From assembly GCA_034620365.1 (NCBI GenBank), contig JAQGEQ010000237.1, forward strand, positions 268,001 to 332,000: DNA of 64,000 nucleotides, in the 5' to 3' direction. Source of the stretch: Pegea sp. RAD2-039 (Eukaryota > Chordata > Thaliacea > Salpida > Salpidae). Shown here in pieces: positions 9,561-22,423 of this stretch (positions are counted from its first letter, which is position 1; the number at the start of each line of letters is the position of its first letter). The notes under the pieces are model-generated. The model was not told the DNA's origin. It searched no databases and saw only the letters and a program-made list of their open reading frames with translations. The translations under genes and the position numbers were made by a program.

Positions 9561-11892
9561 ATGGAAAGATATCTCAACATTCCATACAAGAAGTCCCACG
9601 CTACATCTGAGAAGTAAGATTAATTCTTATTTATATTTTTAACATACTTAATAAAAATGTTTTAAAAAAGTAACCATAACTTAAAAAATATATCTCTAAA
9701 ACTTGTTTTTATACTATTATGTTGTTAGTTTATATTATATTGTGTTGTTGTTTATTAAATAATCTAATTGTTTTTTTAAACTGGTATTTATCCCTCAAAC
9801 TTTTGATGCTTATTTAAACTGTGATTATTTTTTAATGTTGTCATTTAACATTTTTTAAATAATATTTAATTTCTAAATACAAATATTTATTTGAGATAAA
9901 ATGATTTTCTTTTCATTTATTTTTAGTAACTCAACTCTTGTACCAACCAATCAGCATAATGAAGAAGAAATATTTAAACAAAATCCTTCTTCAGCAGATG
10001 AAGAAAACATCAATTTAACTTCAACAAAAACCTATTTTTCAAATCGTCGACAAAACTTCTTGGTCCCTGTTACACAACAACAAACTTTCAGCAACATAGT
10101 ATCTCATCCTAAAATTATTTTTAAGCAAAGATCTACCAGTAATAGAAGCAACACTTCTAATGGTTATGCTTTACCTGCTACTACCAAACAAAGACAACTT
10201 TGGAAAAGAATTGGTTTAGTTACTAACAGCACTTCCACTGTAAATGCTCCATTACTTAGAAAGCTTTTAATGGATCCTTCTAAACCCAAACCTACTCACC
10301 ATGGTAACCAAGCAATAACTTCTTTAAATACTTCATTTTTTACGCAATCAGTTGGAACTGAAACAGATTTACGAAATCCTACTGATCAAAGTAAACTAGG
10401 TTTTGATAAGAGTTACAATGACAATGCAATCATACCACCTCAAACAAGCAACAAAAACCAATCACCTACTTTTCATTCTAACAAAAATGGCCGACAAAAA
10501 TACAGCATCGTAGCTCTTATATTGAAAGCTCTAGAATCAAATGAAGATAAAGACATGTCTCTATCTGATATTTACAAGTTTGTTGAAAATATAGAATCCT
10601 CTGTCGAAAGTTTGAAAACTACCAAAAGAAACTCAATCAGAACTACTTTGAGTATTTATGATTTCTTTTATAAGGTTCCCAAAGAAAACGGGAAGAAGGG
10701 AAACTACTGGAAGTCGAAACGTAAATTGAAAGAGTTGTTTCATGAAGATAACTTTTCAAGAAGATTATCAGAAAAGAAGATTTCTTCGACTCCTAACCCT
10801 AATCCAACAGATTACTTACCAAGAAATGATTTTGCTTCTACATCATTATTTGTTGGAAATTCATCTCAAATAATTCAAAGTAATTGTAGAACTCAACCAC
10901 TGGCTAATTACTCTGTAAATAATTCCAAGCAGCAATTACTAAATCAAACTAATGTTATTTACTCACAACAATCTAATCCAATCAACAATTTGGAACAAAG
11001 AAGTAAAGAAACTCGAGTCGATGCTGTTTATATTTCTGAAAGAAATCAGTTTCAATCAACTAACAGTAATTGTCAGCAACAAATTTTACCTCAAAACCAG
11101 ATAAACAATTTTCAACCAACTTCAATTCCATTCAATGCTACAGGACAAGTCAATGCTGTTAACATAGAACCACAAATTGAAGGTTGTTCTGATTTTAATA
11201 AAATTAATTGTGGATACAGTGATTTGAAACCAACGAATCATTTGTCGTATCAATCAGTTGATCCTCAATCGAATCATATATTAGATTCATCTCAAGTGGT
11301 TCCAACCAACAGAGCTCATCAACAACCAACTAACTTCTATCAACATCTTTGTACTGATCAACTAACACCAAATCAAATAACTCAGTTTAACTCACAACGA
11401 GTGATTCCAGTTAATAACTTTGGACAAATTCAAGAAACTCAATTTGATTCTACTTATCAAGTTCAGCAAATTCAACCTCAGTTTCGTGAGTCGAATCATC
11501 TGCAAGAAAATTTCAACCAATCAAATACCAGCTACTTACAACCCAGTCAACTTCCAGTTAATATTATTGGACAAACTAATAATCCCAAATCTTCTGTATC
11601 AGTGAATCATTCGTTGAATTGCAATCAAGTATTACCAACTCATACAAACAAGTATATTTCACATTATTCACCAAATCGTTTGAATCAAACCAATCAGACC
11701 GATTATCTTCATAATAATAACTTTGGACAAGGAATTATTCAAAATATTCAAAATGTTTCCAACTGCAACCCTACAATAAGCCACCATCAGCCAGCAAACC
11801 CAAATATTCAGCAGAATAATCAGATTCAAATCATTAATGTACAACCCAACTGGTCTCAAAATAAAACTACGAAACAAAGATGGTGTTGGTGA
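9561..11892 (+). CDS. divergent forkhead (FOX) protein, copy 1, stop-loss extended
   Basis: Predicted nuclear DNA-binding protein of 672 aa in two exons, 9561-9613 (starts MERYLNIPYKK) and 9927-11892, with a 313-nt GT-AG intron; the split codon AA|T gives Asn. The forkhead domain is at about residues 206-298: QKYSIVALILKAL (helix 1), SLSDIYKFV (helix 2), KRNSIRTTLSIYDFFYKV (helix 3), then the well-conserved wing KVPKENGKKGNYW and a basic end (NFSRRL). Family canon in helix 3 is NSIRHNLS; here His-Asn is Thr-Thr. Residues 300 to the end are Gln/Asn/Ser/Pro-rich and unstructured-looking. In this copy the common stop at 11851 is TGG, adding 13 residues ending in WCW. I cannot place it in a named FOX class. 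Confidence 0.85.
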
Positions 11893-13524
11893 CAACAAAT
11901 CATATTTGGATGTCAGTTCTTTTTTCAACTAAATTTGAAGTTACGAAAACTGAACAAGTCTTTGTTAATAACGAATCTCAAAAACAACTTCTAATTTACA
12001 GCTGCAGTCAAGATTGATATTTCCTTAAAATTGTTTGAAGTTTTTATCATATTACTTTTGATTTCCTTCGTTTCTTTTTTGATTGAATTAAATTATGTGA
12101 AGTTTTAAGTTGTATTGTTACATGTATGTAACTGTTTGTGTTGTTTGCAATTTAACAATTAATTTCATTAAATGTTTATTTTCAGTAAAATTTGTAGATT
12201 TTTTAACAAGATGGTTATTTGCTTGATTAAAGAGCTTAGTATAATTTATCGTCATTATATCGCTCTTTCGCGTTTCTTCTTCTACTTCATTTCATTAAAG
12301 AATGATGTCTTCATCATCTCATGAAACACGAAGCACTCTGGAATCAGATTTCAAAATTTTGATTCAGTTGATTTCTAATTAATTTAATTTCTGAAATTTA
12401 GTAGAAAAATCAAACAACATTTTCAGCAGTTACTTCACGATATGTGAAAAGTAATTGAAAAATCTGAGTATATTACAAACACAAATTTCTATTGTTTGAT
12501 TTCAGTTTGTTCTTTAATAGTTTGTGTTCTTGTTACAATCTAAGACTAAATTGGATGTTGGATTTTACAGAATCAATCAACTTTGTATAAAAAAGAAAAA
12601 TATTTTCTCCATTTAAAAAGTGAATAATTATTAAGGTATTAGAATGTAGATTGAAAAATTTTGAAATAAAATTAGAATTGTTAAAGAATATGTTAGCTTC
12701 ATCTTCCAATTTGTTAAATTTAGTGTTACCAATTAAAATTATTTTAAATTTAATTAAACTATAAACGAATTTATCAAAGATTTTATAACTTGTCTGAAGA
12801 TTTTATTTAGAAATTTTGCTTTATCGTTGAATTAACTAAATTATTATTTATGATAATTTCATTATAATCTTAATAATTTATTTTTCAATAAATTCTTTTA
12901 GAATAAAGTTTTGTGATAGCTTGCAAGGATAAAGATTAAATCAGATGTTTTAGATTTAATAGAATTGAAAAAGAAATAAATCTACTTTTTTAACAAATAG
13001 GGTTTTATTAAAATTTAAATAAACATTTTAACTTATCTATTTTCTAGCATCGTTGAATTCAAACTTTCTACTTTCAAATTTCATTATTATTTTCAAGGAA
13101 TTTTTTCAGATAGATTTAATTAAGATTTGTTAAATTATTTGAAGATCTTTTATTATTCTACAAATATCACTGAACAAAAGATTGGAATTACTGACATAAA
13201 GTTTATTTAAGAAGTTGTTTTTGAAGATCCACCTATATAACAATTGTTTCTTTTTGATTTAAAATTATTTTGAGGTAAGTTCGACTCTTGCTTTTTTACT
13301 AATGTTCTTACCAACTATCTAAAAATATATTTTTAAATAAATCAACTTTTATAAACAATTCCGTTTTATTTTAATTTATTCAATTCTTTAATTTGATTTT
13401 TGTGTCTAACTTTTTATATACAAACTTTAGTTGTAAAAAGAAATTATAAAAAAAGGTTGCTAGTATTTCAAAGTTAAAAACTATCTACTTTATGTAAAAA
13501 CTGTATTTCTATTTCATTAAAAAA

Positions 13525-13750
13525 AAAATGTTAAAGTCTAAGGCGTACATATAAGGATGTACCAATAGAAAATAACTGTTTTTTGTTAAGTTTATTTATA
13601 GAGTTGTTTTTGTAAACATGTTTTCCAAGATAGAGAATAAATACGATTTGATTTATCTAGCCAATTCATTTTATAAAAGCTTGACAGCTAGTAGTTTATC
13701 AGACCTTGTAAGACTTTTATTGTATTTGTAGTTTTATACTCAGAAAGCGA
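13525..13750 (+). promoter_or_regulatory. conserved promoter-like block of forkhead copy 2
   Basis: Same block as in unit 1: GTACAT/ATGTAC inverted repeat, TATAAAA at 13672-13678, TCAGA at 13699-13703, followed by GTAAGA. Conservation among copies is seen; function is inferred. Confidence 0.4.
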
Positions 13751-14590
13751 CTTTCTTTTACTAATAATTTTGATTTATGTAATATTTAGTTGTAATTAGA
13801 AAGTTGTTTTACAAATTTATTTTTAAATTATATCCTAAAAATCTATTTTACTTTTAGTTTGTAAATCATTAGTTATGTTGAAGTCGTTTTGTTTTAGAGT
13901 TTATTAATTTAAAATAATTCTTATCTAATAGTTAAAAGTTTAGTTGAAGTAATATTTAGTTGAAGTCACAAAGTTTTAAATTGAAAATGAATTTTTAAAA
14001 ATCTATTCATCTTTAGATTTATCTTTATCTTTTAACTAGCAAACATGACTTTCTTTATAATTTTGTAATTATAAAAAGTTATTAGATTATTTATTATATT
14101 GAATATTGGAAAAGAACAGAATTGAAGATATTTAAAAATTAGAAATAAAAGCTACAAAATGCAATAAATAAAGTAATAACTTCAGGGAATAAACAAAACA
14201 TTTTTTAAATTACTTTTAAATAAAATCAAATTAGAATTATTACAGTAAGAACTCATTTATAAGCAGTTCGAAAAATTAGATATCATAAAAGTTGTTTTTA
14301 CGAAAATTATTCTATTTATTTTTATGTTGAAACTTTGACCCCTAAGAATTATCGACAAAAATTCTTCTGATGTTTACTTCATCTAGATTTAAATAATTGA
14401 AATTTTGAGGCTTATATTTTTTTTAATATTTTTTTAGTTTATTAACTAACTTAAGATCTTAAGAATTTCATCAAATTTGCTAAGATTTTCTAGCCTTCAA
14501 TTTTAATTTAATTTTCATCAAGCTGTTTAAGTAAGAACAAATTTTAAGTAGAAGTTTTTACTGTTTATTCGAGAACATTATTAGTCTAAG

Positions 14591-16882
14591 ATGGAAAGAT
14601 ATCTCAACATTCCATACAAGAAGTCCCATACTACATCTGAGAAGTAAGATGAATTTTTATTTATGTTTTTGACATACTTAATAAAAATGTTTTAAAAAAG
14701 TAACCATACCTTAAAAAATATATCTCTAATACTTGTTTTTATACTATTATGTTGTTAGTTTATATTATATTGTGTTGTTGGTTATTAAATAATCTAATTG
14801 TTTTTTTAAACTGGTATTTATCCCTCAAACTTTTGATGCTTATTTAAACTGTTATTATTTTTTAATGTTGTTACTTACTTTTTTCAAAATAATATTTATT
14901 ATCTAAATACAAATATTTATTTGAGATAAAATAATTTCCTTTCATTTATTTTTAGTAACTCAACTCTTGTACCAACCAATCAGCATAATGAAGAAGAAAT
15001 AATTAAACAAAATCCTTCATCAGTAGATGAAGAAAACATCAATTTAACTTCAACAGAAACCTATTTTTCAAATCGTCGACAAAACTTCTTGGTCCCTGTT
15101 ACACAACAACAAACTTTCAGCAACATAGTATCTCATCCTAAAATTATTTTTAAGCAAAGATCTACCAGTAATAGAAGCAACACTTCTAATGGTTATGCTT
15201 TACCTGCTACTACCAAACAAAGACACCTTTGGAAAAGAATTGGTTTAGTTACTAACAGCAGTTCTACTGTAAATACTCCATTACTTAGAAAGCTTTTAAT
15301 GGATCCTTCTAAACCCAAACCTACTCACCATGGTAACCAAGCAATAACTTCTTTAAATACTTCATTGTGTACGCAATCAGTTGGAACTGAAACAGATTTA
15401 CGAAATCCTACTGATCAAAGTAAACTAGGTTTTGATAAGAGTTACAATGACAATACAACCATGCCACCTCAAACAAGCAACAAAAACCAATCACCTACTT
15501 TTCATTCTAACAAAAATGGCCGACAAAAATACAGCATCGTAGCTCTTATATTGAAAGCTCTAGAATCAAATGAAGATAAAGACATGTCTCTATCTGATAT
15601 TTACAAGTTTGTTGAAAATATGGAATCCTCTGTCGAAAGTTTGAAAACTACCAAAAGAAACTCAATCAGAACTACTTTGAGTATTTATGATTTCTTTTAT
15701 AAGGTTCCCAAAGAGAACGGGAAGAAGGGAAACTACTGGAAGTCGAAACGTAAATTGAAAGAGTTGTTTCATGAAGATAACTTTTCAAGAAGATTATCAG
15801 AAAATAAGATTTCTTCGACTCCTAACCCTAATCCAACAGATTACTTACCAAGAAATGATTTTGCTTCTACATCATTATCTGTTGGAAATTCATCTCAAAT
15901 AATTCAAAGTAATTGTAGAACTCAACCACTGGTTGATTACTCTGTAAATAATTCCAAGCAGCAATTACTAAATCAAACTAATGTTATTTACTCACAACAA
16001 TCTAATCCAATCAACAATTTGGAACAAAGAAGTAAAGAAACTCGAGTCGATGCTGTTTATATTTCTGAAAGAAATCAGTTTCAATCAACTAACAGTAATT
16101 GTCAGCAACAAATTTTACCTCAAAACCAGATAAACAATTTTCAACCAACTTCAATTCCATTCAATGCTACAGGACAAGTCAATGCTGTTAACATAGAACC
16201 ACAAATTGAAGGTTGTTCTGATTTTAATAAAATTAATTGTGGATACAGTGATTTGAAACCAACGAATCATTTGTCGTATCAATCAGTTGATCCTCAATCG
16301 AATCATATATTAGATTCATCTCAAGTGGTTCCAACCAACAGAGCTCATCAACAACCAACTAACTTCTATCAACATTTTTGTACTGATCAACTAACACCAA
16401 ATCAAATAACTCAGTTTAACTCACAACAAGTGATTCCAGTTAATAACTTTGGACAAATTCAAGAAACTCAATTTGATTCTACTTATCAAGTTCAGCAAAT
16501 TCAACCTCAGTTTCGTGAGATGAATCATCTGCAAGAAAATTTCAACCAATCAAATACCAGCTATTTACAACCCAGTCAACTTCCAGTTAATATTATTGGA
16601 CAAACTAATAATCCCAAATCTTCTGTATCAGTGAATCATTCGTTGAATTGCAATCAAGTATTACCAACTCATACAAACAAGTATATTTCACATTATTCAC
16701 CAAATCGTTTGAATCAAACCAATCAGATCAATTATCTTCAAAATAATAACTTTGGACAAGGAATTATTCAAAATATTCAAAATATTCCCAACTGCAACCC
16801 TACAATATACCAGCATCAGCCAGCAAACCCAAATATTCAGCAAAATAATCAGATTCAAATCATTAATGTACAACCCAACTGA
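14591..16882 (+). CDS. divergent forkhead (FOX) protein, copy 2
   Basis: 659 aa; exons 14591-14643 and 14956-16882. The start is the conserved MERYL exon, not an internal codon; without exon 1 the second exon has no ATG until far inside. Same domain layout as copy 1. Differences include Met for Ile in the forkhead helix region (VENMESS), SENKISS and LVDYS; none alters the wing motif. Ends at the standard TGA after NVQPN. An AATAAA hexamer lies only 7 nt past the stop (16889-16894), probably too close to be the working poly(A) signal. Confidence 0.85.
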
Positions 16883-18674
16883 TCTCAAAATAAAACTATG
16901 AAACAAGGTGGTGTTGGTGACAACAAATCATATTTGGATGTCAGTTCTATTTTCAACTAAATTTGAAGTTACGAAAACTGAACAAGTCTTTGTTAATAAC
17001 GAATCTCAAAAACAACTTCTAATTTACAGCTGCAGTCAAGATTGATATTTCCTTAAAATTGTTTGAAGTTTTTATCTTATTACTTTTGATTTGCTTATTT
17101 TCTTTTTTGATTGAATTAAATTATGTGAATTTTTAATTAGTATCGTTACATGTATGTAACTGTTTGTGTTGTTTGCAATTTAACAATTAATTTCATTAAA
17201 TGTTTATTTTCAGTAAAATTTGTTGATTTTTTAACAAGATGGTTGTTTGTTTGATTATAGCGCTTAGTATAATTTATCGTCTTTCTATCGCTCTTTCGCG
17301 TTTCTTCTTCTACTTCATTTCATTAAAGAATAATATCTTCATCATCTCATGAATCACAAAACACTCTGGAGTCAGATTTCAAAATTTTGATTCAGTTGAT
17401 TTCTAATTAATTTAAATCTGAAATTTAGTTGAAAAATCAAACAACATTTTCAGCAGTTACTTCACGATATGTGAAAAGTAATTGAAAAATCTGAGTATAT
17501 TACAAACACAAATTTCTATTGTTTGATTTCAGTTTGTTCTTTAATAGTTTGTGTTCTTGTTACAATCTAAGACTAAATTGGATGTTGGATTTTACAGAAT
17601 CAATCAACTTTATATAAAAAAGGAAATATTTTCTCCGTGTAAAAAGTGAATAATTATTAAGGTATTAGAAAGTCGATTGAAAAGTTTTGAAATAAAATTA
17701 GAATTTGTTAAAGAATATGTTAGCTTCATCTTCCAATTTGTTAAATTTAGTGTTACCAATTAAAATTATTTTAATTTTAATTAAACTATAAACGATTTTA
17801 TCAAAGATTTCCTAATTAGTCTGAAGATTTTATTAAGAAATTTTGCTTTATTGTTGAATTAACTAAATTATTATTTATGATGATTTTATTATAATCTTAA
17901 TAATTTATTTTTCAATAAATTCTTTTAGAAAAAAGTTTTGTGATAGCTTGCAAAGATAAAGATTAAATCGGTTGTTTTAGATTTAATAGAATTGAAAAAG
18001 AAATAAATCTACTTTTTTAACAAATAGGGTTTTATTAAAATTTAAATAAACATTTTTACTTATCTATTTTCTTGTAGATTTTTCTTGTTTTTTCATCTGT
18101 TGTTTACATAAGATGTTTTTATAAAAAATTAGTAAAAACAGAATAGTTGTTTACATAAGATATTAATATTCGATAAATTTATGAATTGTTAAAAATTATC
18201 GTTGAATTCAAACTTTCTACTTTCAAATTTCATTATTATTTTCAAGGAATTTTTTCAGATAGATTTAATTAAGATTTGTTAAATTATTTGAAGATCTTTT
18301 ATTATTCTAGAAATATCATTGAACAAAAGATTGGAATTACTGACATAAAGTTTATTTAAGAAGTTGTTTTTGAAGATCCACCTATATAACAATTGTTTCT
18401 ATTGATTTAAAATTATTTTGAGGTAAGTTCGACTCTTGCTTTTTTACTAATGTTCTTACCAACTATCTAAAAATATATTTTTAAATAAATCAACTTTTAT
18501 AACTAATTCTGTTTTATTTTAATTTATTTAATTCTTTAATTTCATTTTTGTTTCTAACTTTTGATATACAAACTTTGATCATACAGAGAAATTATAAAAA
18601 AATGTTGCTAGTATTTCAAAGTTAAAAATTATCTACTTTATGTAAACACTATATTTCTATTTCATTTACCAAAA

Positions 18675-18900
18675 AAATTTAATGTCTAAGGCGCACATAT
18701 AAGGATGTACCAATAGAAAATCATTGTTTTTTGTTAAGTTTATTTATAGAGTTGTTTTTGTAAACATGTTTTCCAAGATAGAGAATAAATACGATTTGAT
18801 TTATCTAGCCAATTCATTTTATAAAAGCTTGACAGCTAGTAGTTTATCAGACCCTGTAAGACTTTTATTGTATTTGTAGTTTTATACTCAGAAAGCGACT
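18675..18900 (+). promoter_or_regulatory. conserved promoter-like block of forkhead copy 3
   Basis: TATAAAA at 18820-18826 with the same downstream spacing. The inverted repeat has one change here (gcacat instead of gtacat), so perfect pairing of that element is not strictly kept. Confidence 0.35.
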
Positions 18901-19741
18901 TTCTTTTATTTATAATTTTGATTTTTATAATATTTAGTTGTAATTAGAAAGTTTTTTTTTAAATTTTTTTTTTAAATTATATTCTAAAAATCTATTTTAC
19001 TTTTAGTTTGTAAATCATTAATTATGTTGAAGTCGTTTTGTTTTAGAGTTTATTGAATTATAATAATTCTTATCTAATAGTTACAAATTTAGTTGAAGTA
19101 ATATTTAGTTGAAGTCACAAAGTTTTAAATTGAATATGAATTTTTAAAAATCTATTTATCTTTAGTTTTATCTTTATCTTTTAACTAACAAACATGACTT
19201 TCTTTATAATTTTGTAATTATAAAAAGTTATTAGATTATTTATTATATTGAATATTGGAAAAGAACAGAATTGAATATATTTAAAAATTAGAAGTGAAAT
19301 TTACAAAACAGCAATAAATAAAGTAATAACTTTAGGTAATAAAGAAAACATTTTTTAAATTACTTTTAAATAGAATCAAATTAGAATTATTACAGTAAGA
19401 ACTCATTTATAAGCAGTTCGAAAAATTAGATATCATAAAAATTGTTTTTACGAAAATTATTCTATTTATTTTTATGTTGAAACTTTGACCCCTAAGAATT
19501 ATCGACAAAAATTCTTCTGATGTTTTGTTCATCTAGATTCAAATAATTGAAATTTTGAGGCTTACATTTTTTTCAATTTTTTTTCAGTTTATTAACTAAC
19601 TTAAGATCTTAAGAATTTCATCAATTTTTTCAAAGATTTTCTAACTTTCAATTTTAATTTAATTTTCATCAAGCTGTTTAAGTAAGAACAAATTTTGAGT
19701 AGAAGTTTTTACTGTTTATTCGAGAACATTATTAGTCTAAG

Positions 19742-22032
19742 ATGGAAAGATATCTCAACATTCCATACAAGAAGTCCCATACTACATCTGAGAAGTAAGA
19801 TGAATTTTTATTTATATTTTTGATATACTTAATAAAAATGTTTTAAAAAAGTAACCATAACTTAAAAAATATATTTCTAAAACTTGTTTTTATACTATTA
19901 TGTTGTTAGTTTATACTATATTGTGTTGTTGTTTATTAAATAATCTAATTGTTGATTTAAACTGGTATTTATCCCTCAAACTTTTGATGCTTATTTAAAC
20001 TGTGATTATTTTTAATGTTGTCATTTAACTTTATCTAAATAATATTTAATATCTAAATACAAATATTTATTTGAGATAAAATAATTTCCTTTCATTTATT
20101 TTTAGTAACTCAACTCTTGTACCAACCAATCAGCATAATGAAGAAGAAATGTTTAAACAAAATCCTTCTTCAGCAGATGAAAAAAACATCAATTTAACTT
20201 CAACAGAAACCTATTTTTCAAATCGTCGACAAAACTTCATGGTCCCTGTTACACAACAACAAACTTACAGCAACAAAGTATTTCATCCTAAAATTATTTT
20301 TAAGCAAAGATCTACCAGTAATAGAAGCAACACTTCTAATGGTTATGCTTTACCTGCTACTACCAAACAAAGACACCTTTGGAAAAGAATTGGTTTAGTT
20401 ACTAACAGCAGTTCTACTGTAAATGCTCCATTACTTAGAAAGCTTTTAATGGATCCTTCTAAACCCAAACCTACTCACCATGGTAACCAAGCAATAGTTC
20501 CTTCAAATACTTCCTTGTGTACGCAATCAGTTGGAACTGAAACAGATTTACGAAATCCTACTGATCAAAGTAAACTAGGTTTTGATAAGAGTTACAATGA
20601 CAATACAATCATGCCACCTCAAACAAGCAACAAAAACCAATTACCTACTTTTCATTCTAACAAAAATGGCCGACAAAAATACAGCATCGTAGCTCTTATA
20701 TTGAAAGCTCTAGAATCAAATGAAGATAAAGACATGTCTCTATCTGATATTTACAAGTTTGTTGAAAATATGGAATCCTCTGTCGAAAGTTTGAAAACTA
20801 CCAAAAGAAACTCAATCAGAACTACTTTGAGTATTTATGATTTCTTTTATAAGGTTCCCAAAGAGAACGGGAAGAAGGGAAACTACTGGAAGTCGAAACG
20901 TAAATTGAAAGAGTTGTTTCATGAAGATAACTTTTCAAGAAGATTATCAAAAAATAAGATTTCTTCGACTCCTAACCCTAATCCAGCAGATTACTTACCA
21001 AGAAATGATTTTGCTTCTACATCATTATTTGTTGGAAATTCATCTCAAATAATTCAAAGTAATTGTAGAACTCAACCACTGGCTAATTACTCTGTAAATA
21101 ATTCCAAGCAGCAATTACTAAATCAAACTAATGTTATTTACTCACAACAATATAATCCAATCAACAATTTGGAACAAAGAAGTAAAGAAACTCGAGTCGA
21201 TGCTGTTTATATTTCTGAAAGAAATCAGTTTCAATCAACTAACAGTAATTGTCAGCAACAAATTTTACCTCAAAACCAGATAAACAATTTTCAACCAACT
21301 TCAATTCCATTCAATGCTACAGGACAAGTCAATGCTGTTAACATAGAACCACAAATTGAAGGTTGTTCTGATTTTAATAAAATTAATTGTGGATACAGTG
21401 ATTTGAAAACATCGAATCATTTGTCGTATCAATCAGTTGATCCTCAATCGAATCATATATTAGATTCATCTCAAGTGGTTCCAACCAACAGAGCTCATCA
21501 ACAACCAACTAACTTCTATCAACATCTTTGTACTGATCAACTAACACCAAATCAAATAACTCAGTTTAACTCACAACAAGTGATTCCAGTTAATAACTTT
21601 GGACAAATTCAAGAAACTCAATTTGATTCTACTTATCAAGTTCAGCAAATTCAACCTCAGTTTCGTGAGATGAATCATCTGCAAGAAAATTTCAACCAAT
21701 CAAATACCAGCTACTTACAACCCAGTCAACTTCCAGTTAATATTATTGGACAAACTAATAATCCCAAATCTTCTGTATCAGTGAGTCATTCGTCGAATTG
21801 CAATCAAGTATTACCAACTCATACAAACAAGTATATTTCACATTATTCACCAAATCGTTTGAATCAAACCAATCAGATCAATTATCTTCAAAATAATAAC
21901 TTTGGACAAGGAATTATTCAAAATATTCAAAATATTCCTAACTGCAACCCTACAATAAGCCACCATCAGCCAGCAAACCCAAATATTCAGCAAAATAATC
22001 AGATTCAAATCATCAATGTACAACCCAACTGA
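19742..22032 (+). CDS. divergent forkhead (FOX) protein, copy 3
   Basis: 659 aa; exons 19742-19794 and 20106-22032. An in-frame ATG at 20149 exists in exon 2, but the conserved exon 1 gives the likely start. Carries SKNKISS after the forkhead domain and KTSNHLS in the Q/N region. The forkhead core matches copy 2. The 3' UTR continues into the tail repeat. Confidence 0.85.
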
Positions 22033-22423
22033 TCTCAAAATAAAACTACGAAACAAGGTGGTGTTGGTGACAACAAATCATATTTGGATGTCAGTTCTGT
22101 TTTCAACTAAATTTGAAGTTACGAAAACTGAACAAGTCTTTGTTAATAACGAATCTCAAAAACAATTTCTAATTTACAGCTGCAGTCAAGATTGATATTT
22201 CCTTAAAATTGTTTGAATTTTCATCTTATTACTTTTGATTTGCTTATTTTCTTTTTTGATTGAATTAAATTATGTGAAATTTTAATTAGTATCGTTACAT
22301 GTATGTAACTGTTTGTGTTGTTTGCAATTTAACAATTAATTTCATTAAATGTTTATTTTTAGTAAAATTTGTTGATTTTTTAACAAGATAGTTGTTTGCT
22401 TGATTATAGAGATTAGTATAATT

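Larger units (their letters stand above)
7231..12384 (+). repeat. forkhead array, unit 1 (5.15 kb)
   Basis: The unit runs from the aatttctgaaatttagtag block to just before its next occurrence at 12385. It contains about 2.3 kb of 5' flank, the two-exon forkhead gene and about 0.5 kb of 3' flank. The junction with unit 2 (12240-12384) is shared with the unit 2/3 junction, so units 1-3 arose by the same kind of direct tandem duplication. Confidence 0.85.
12385..17410 (+). repeat. forkhead array, unit 2 (5.03 kb)
   Basis: Collinear with unit 1, but lacks about 150 bp of the 5' flank near 13047 (where unit 1 has the stretch from ttgtagatttt to aaaattatcg). The flank carries small indels; the coding exons carry none. 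Confidence 0.85.
17411..22423 (+). repeat. forkhead array, unit 3 (5.0 kb)
   Basis: Collinear with units 1 and 2. After tagtataatt (about 22423) it departs from the junction used by units 1 and 2 and enters a different, 2.2 kb non-coding tail. Confidence 0.85.

Noticed and set aside
11668-11928. Minus-strand frames of 69-86 codons at the 3' end of every forkhead copy (also 16697, 21847, 29791)
   Set aside because: Conserved only because the opposite strand codes for the Q/N tail; antisense of CAA/AAT-rich codons gives hydrophobic Leu/Ile-rich frames.
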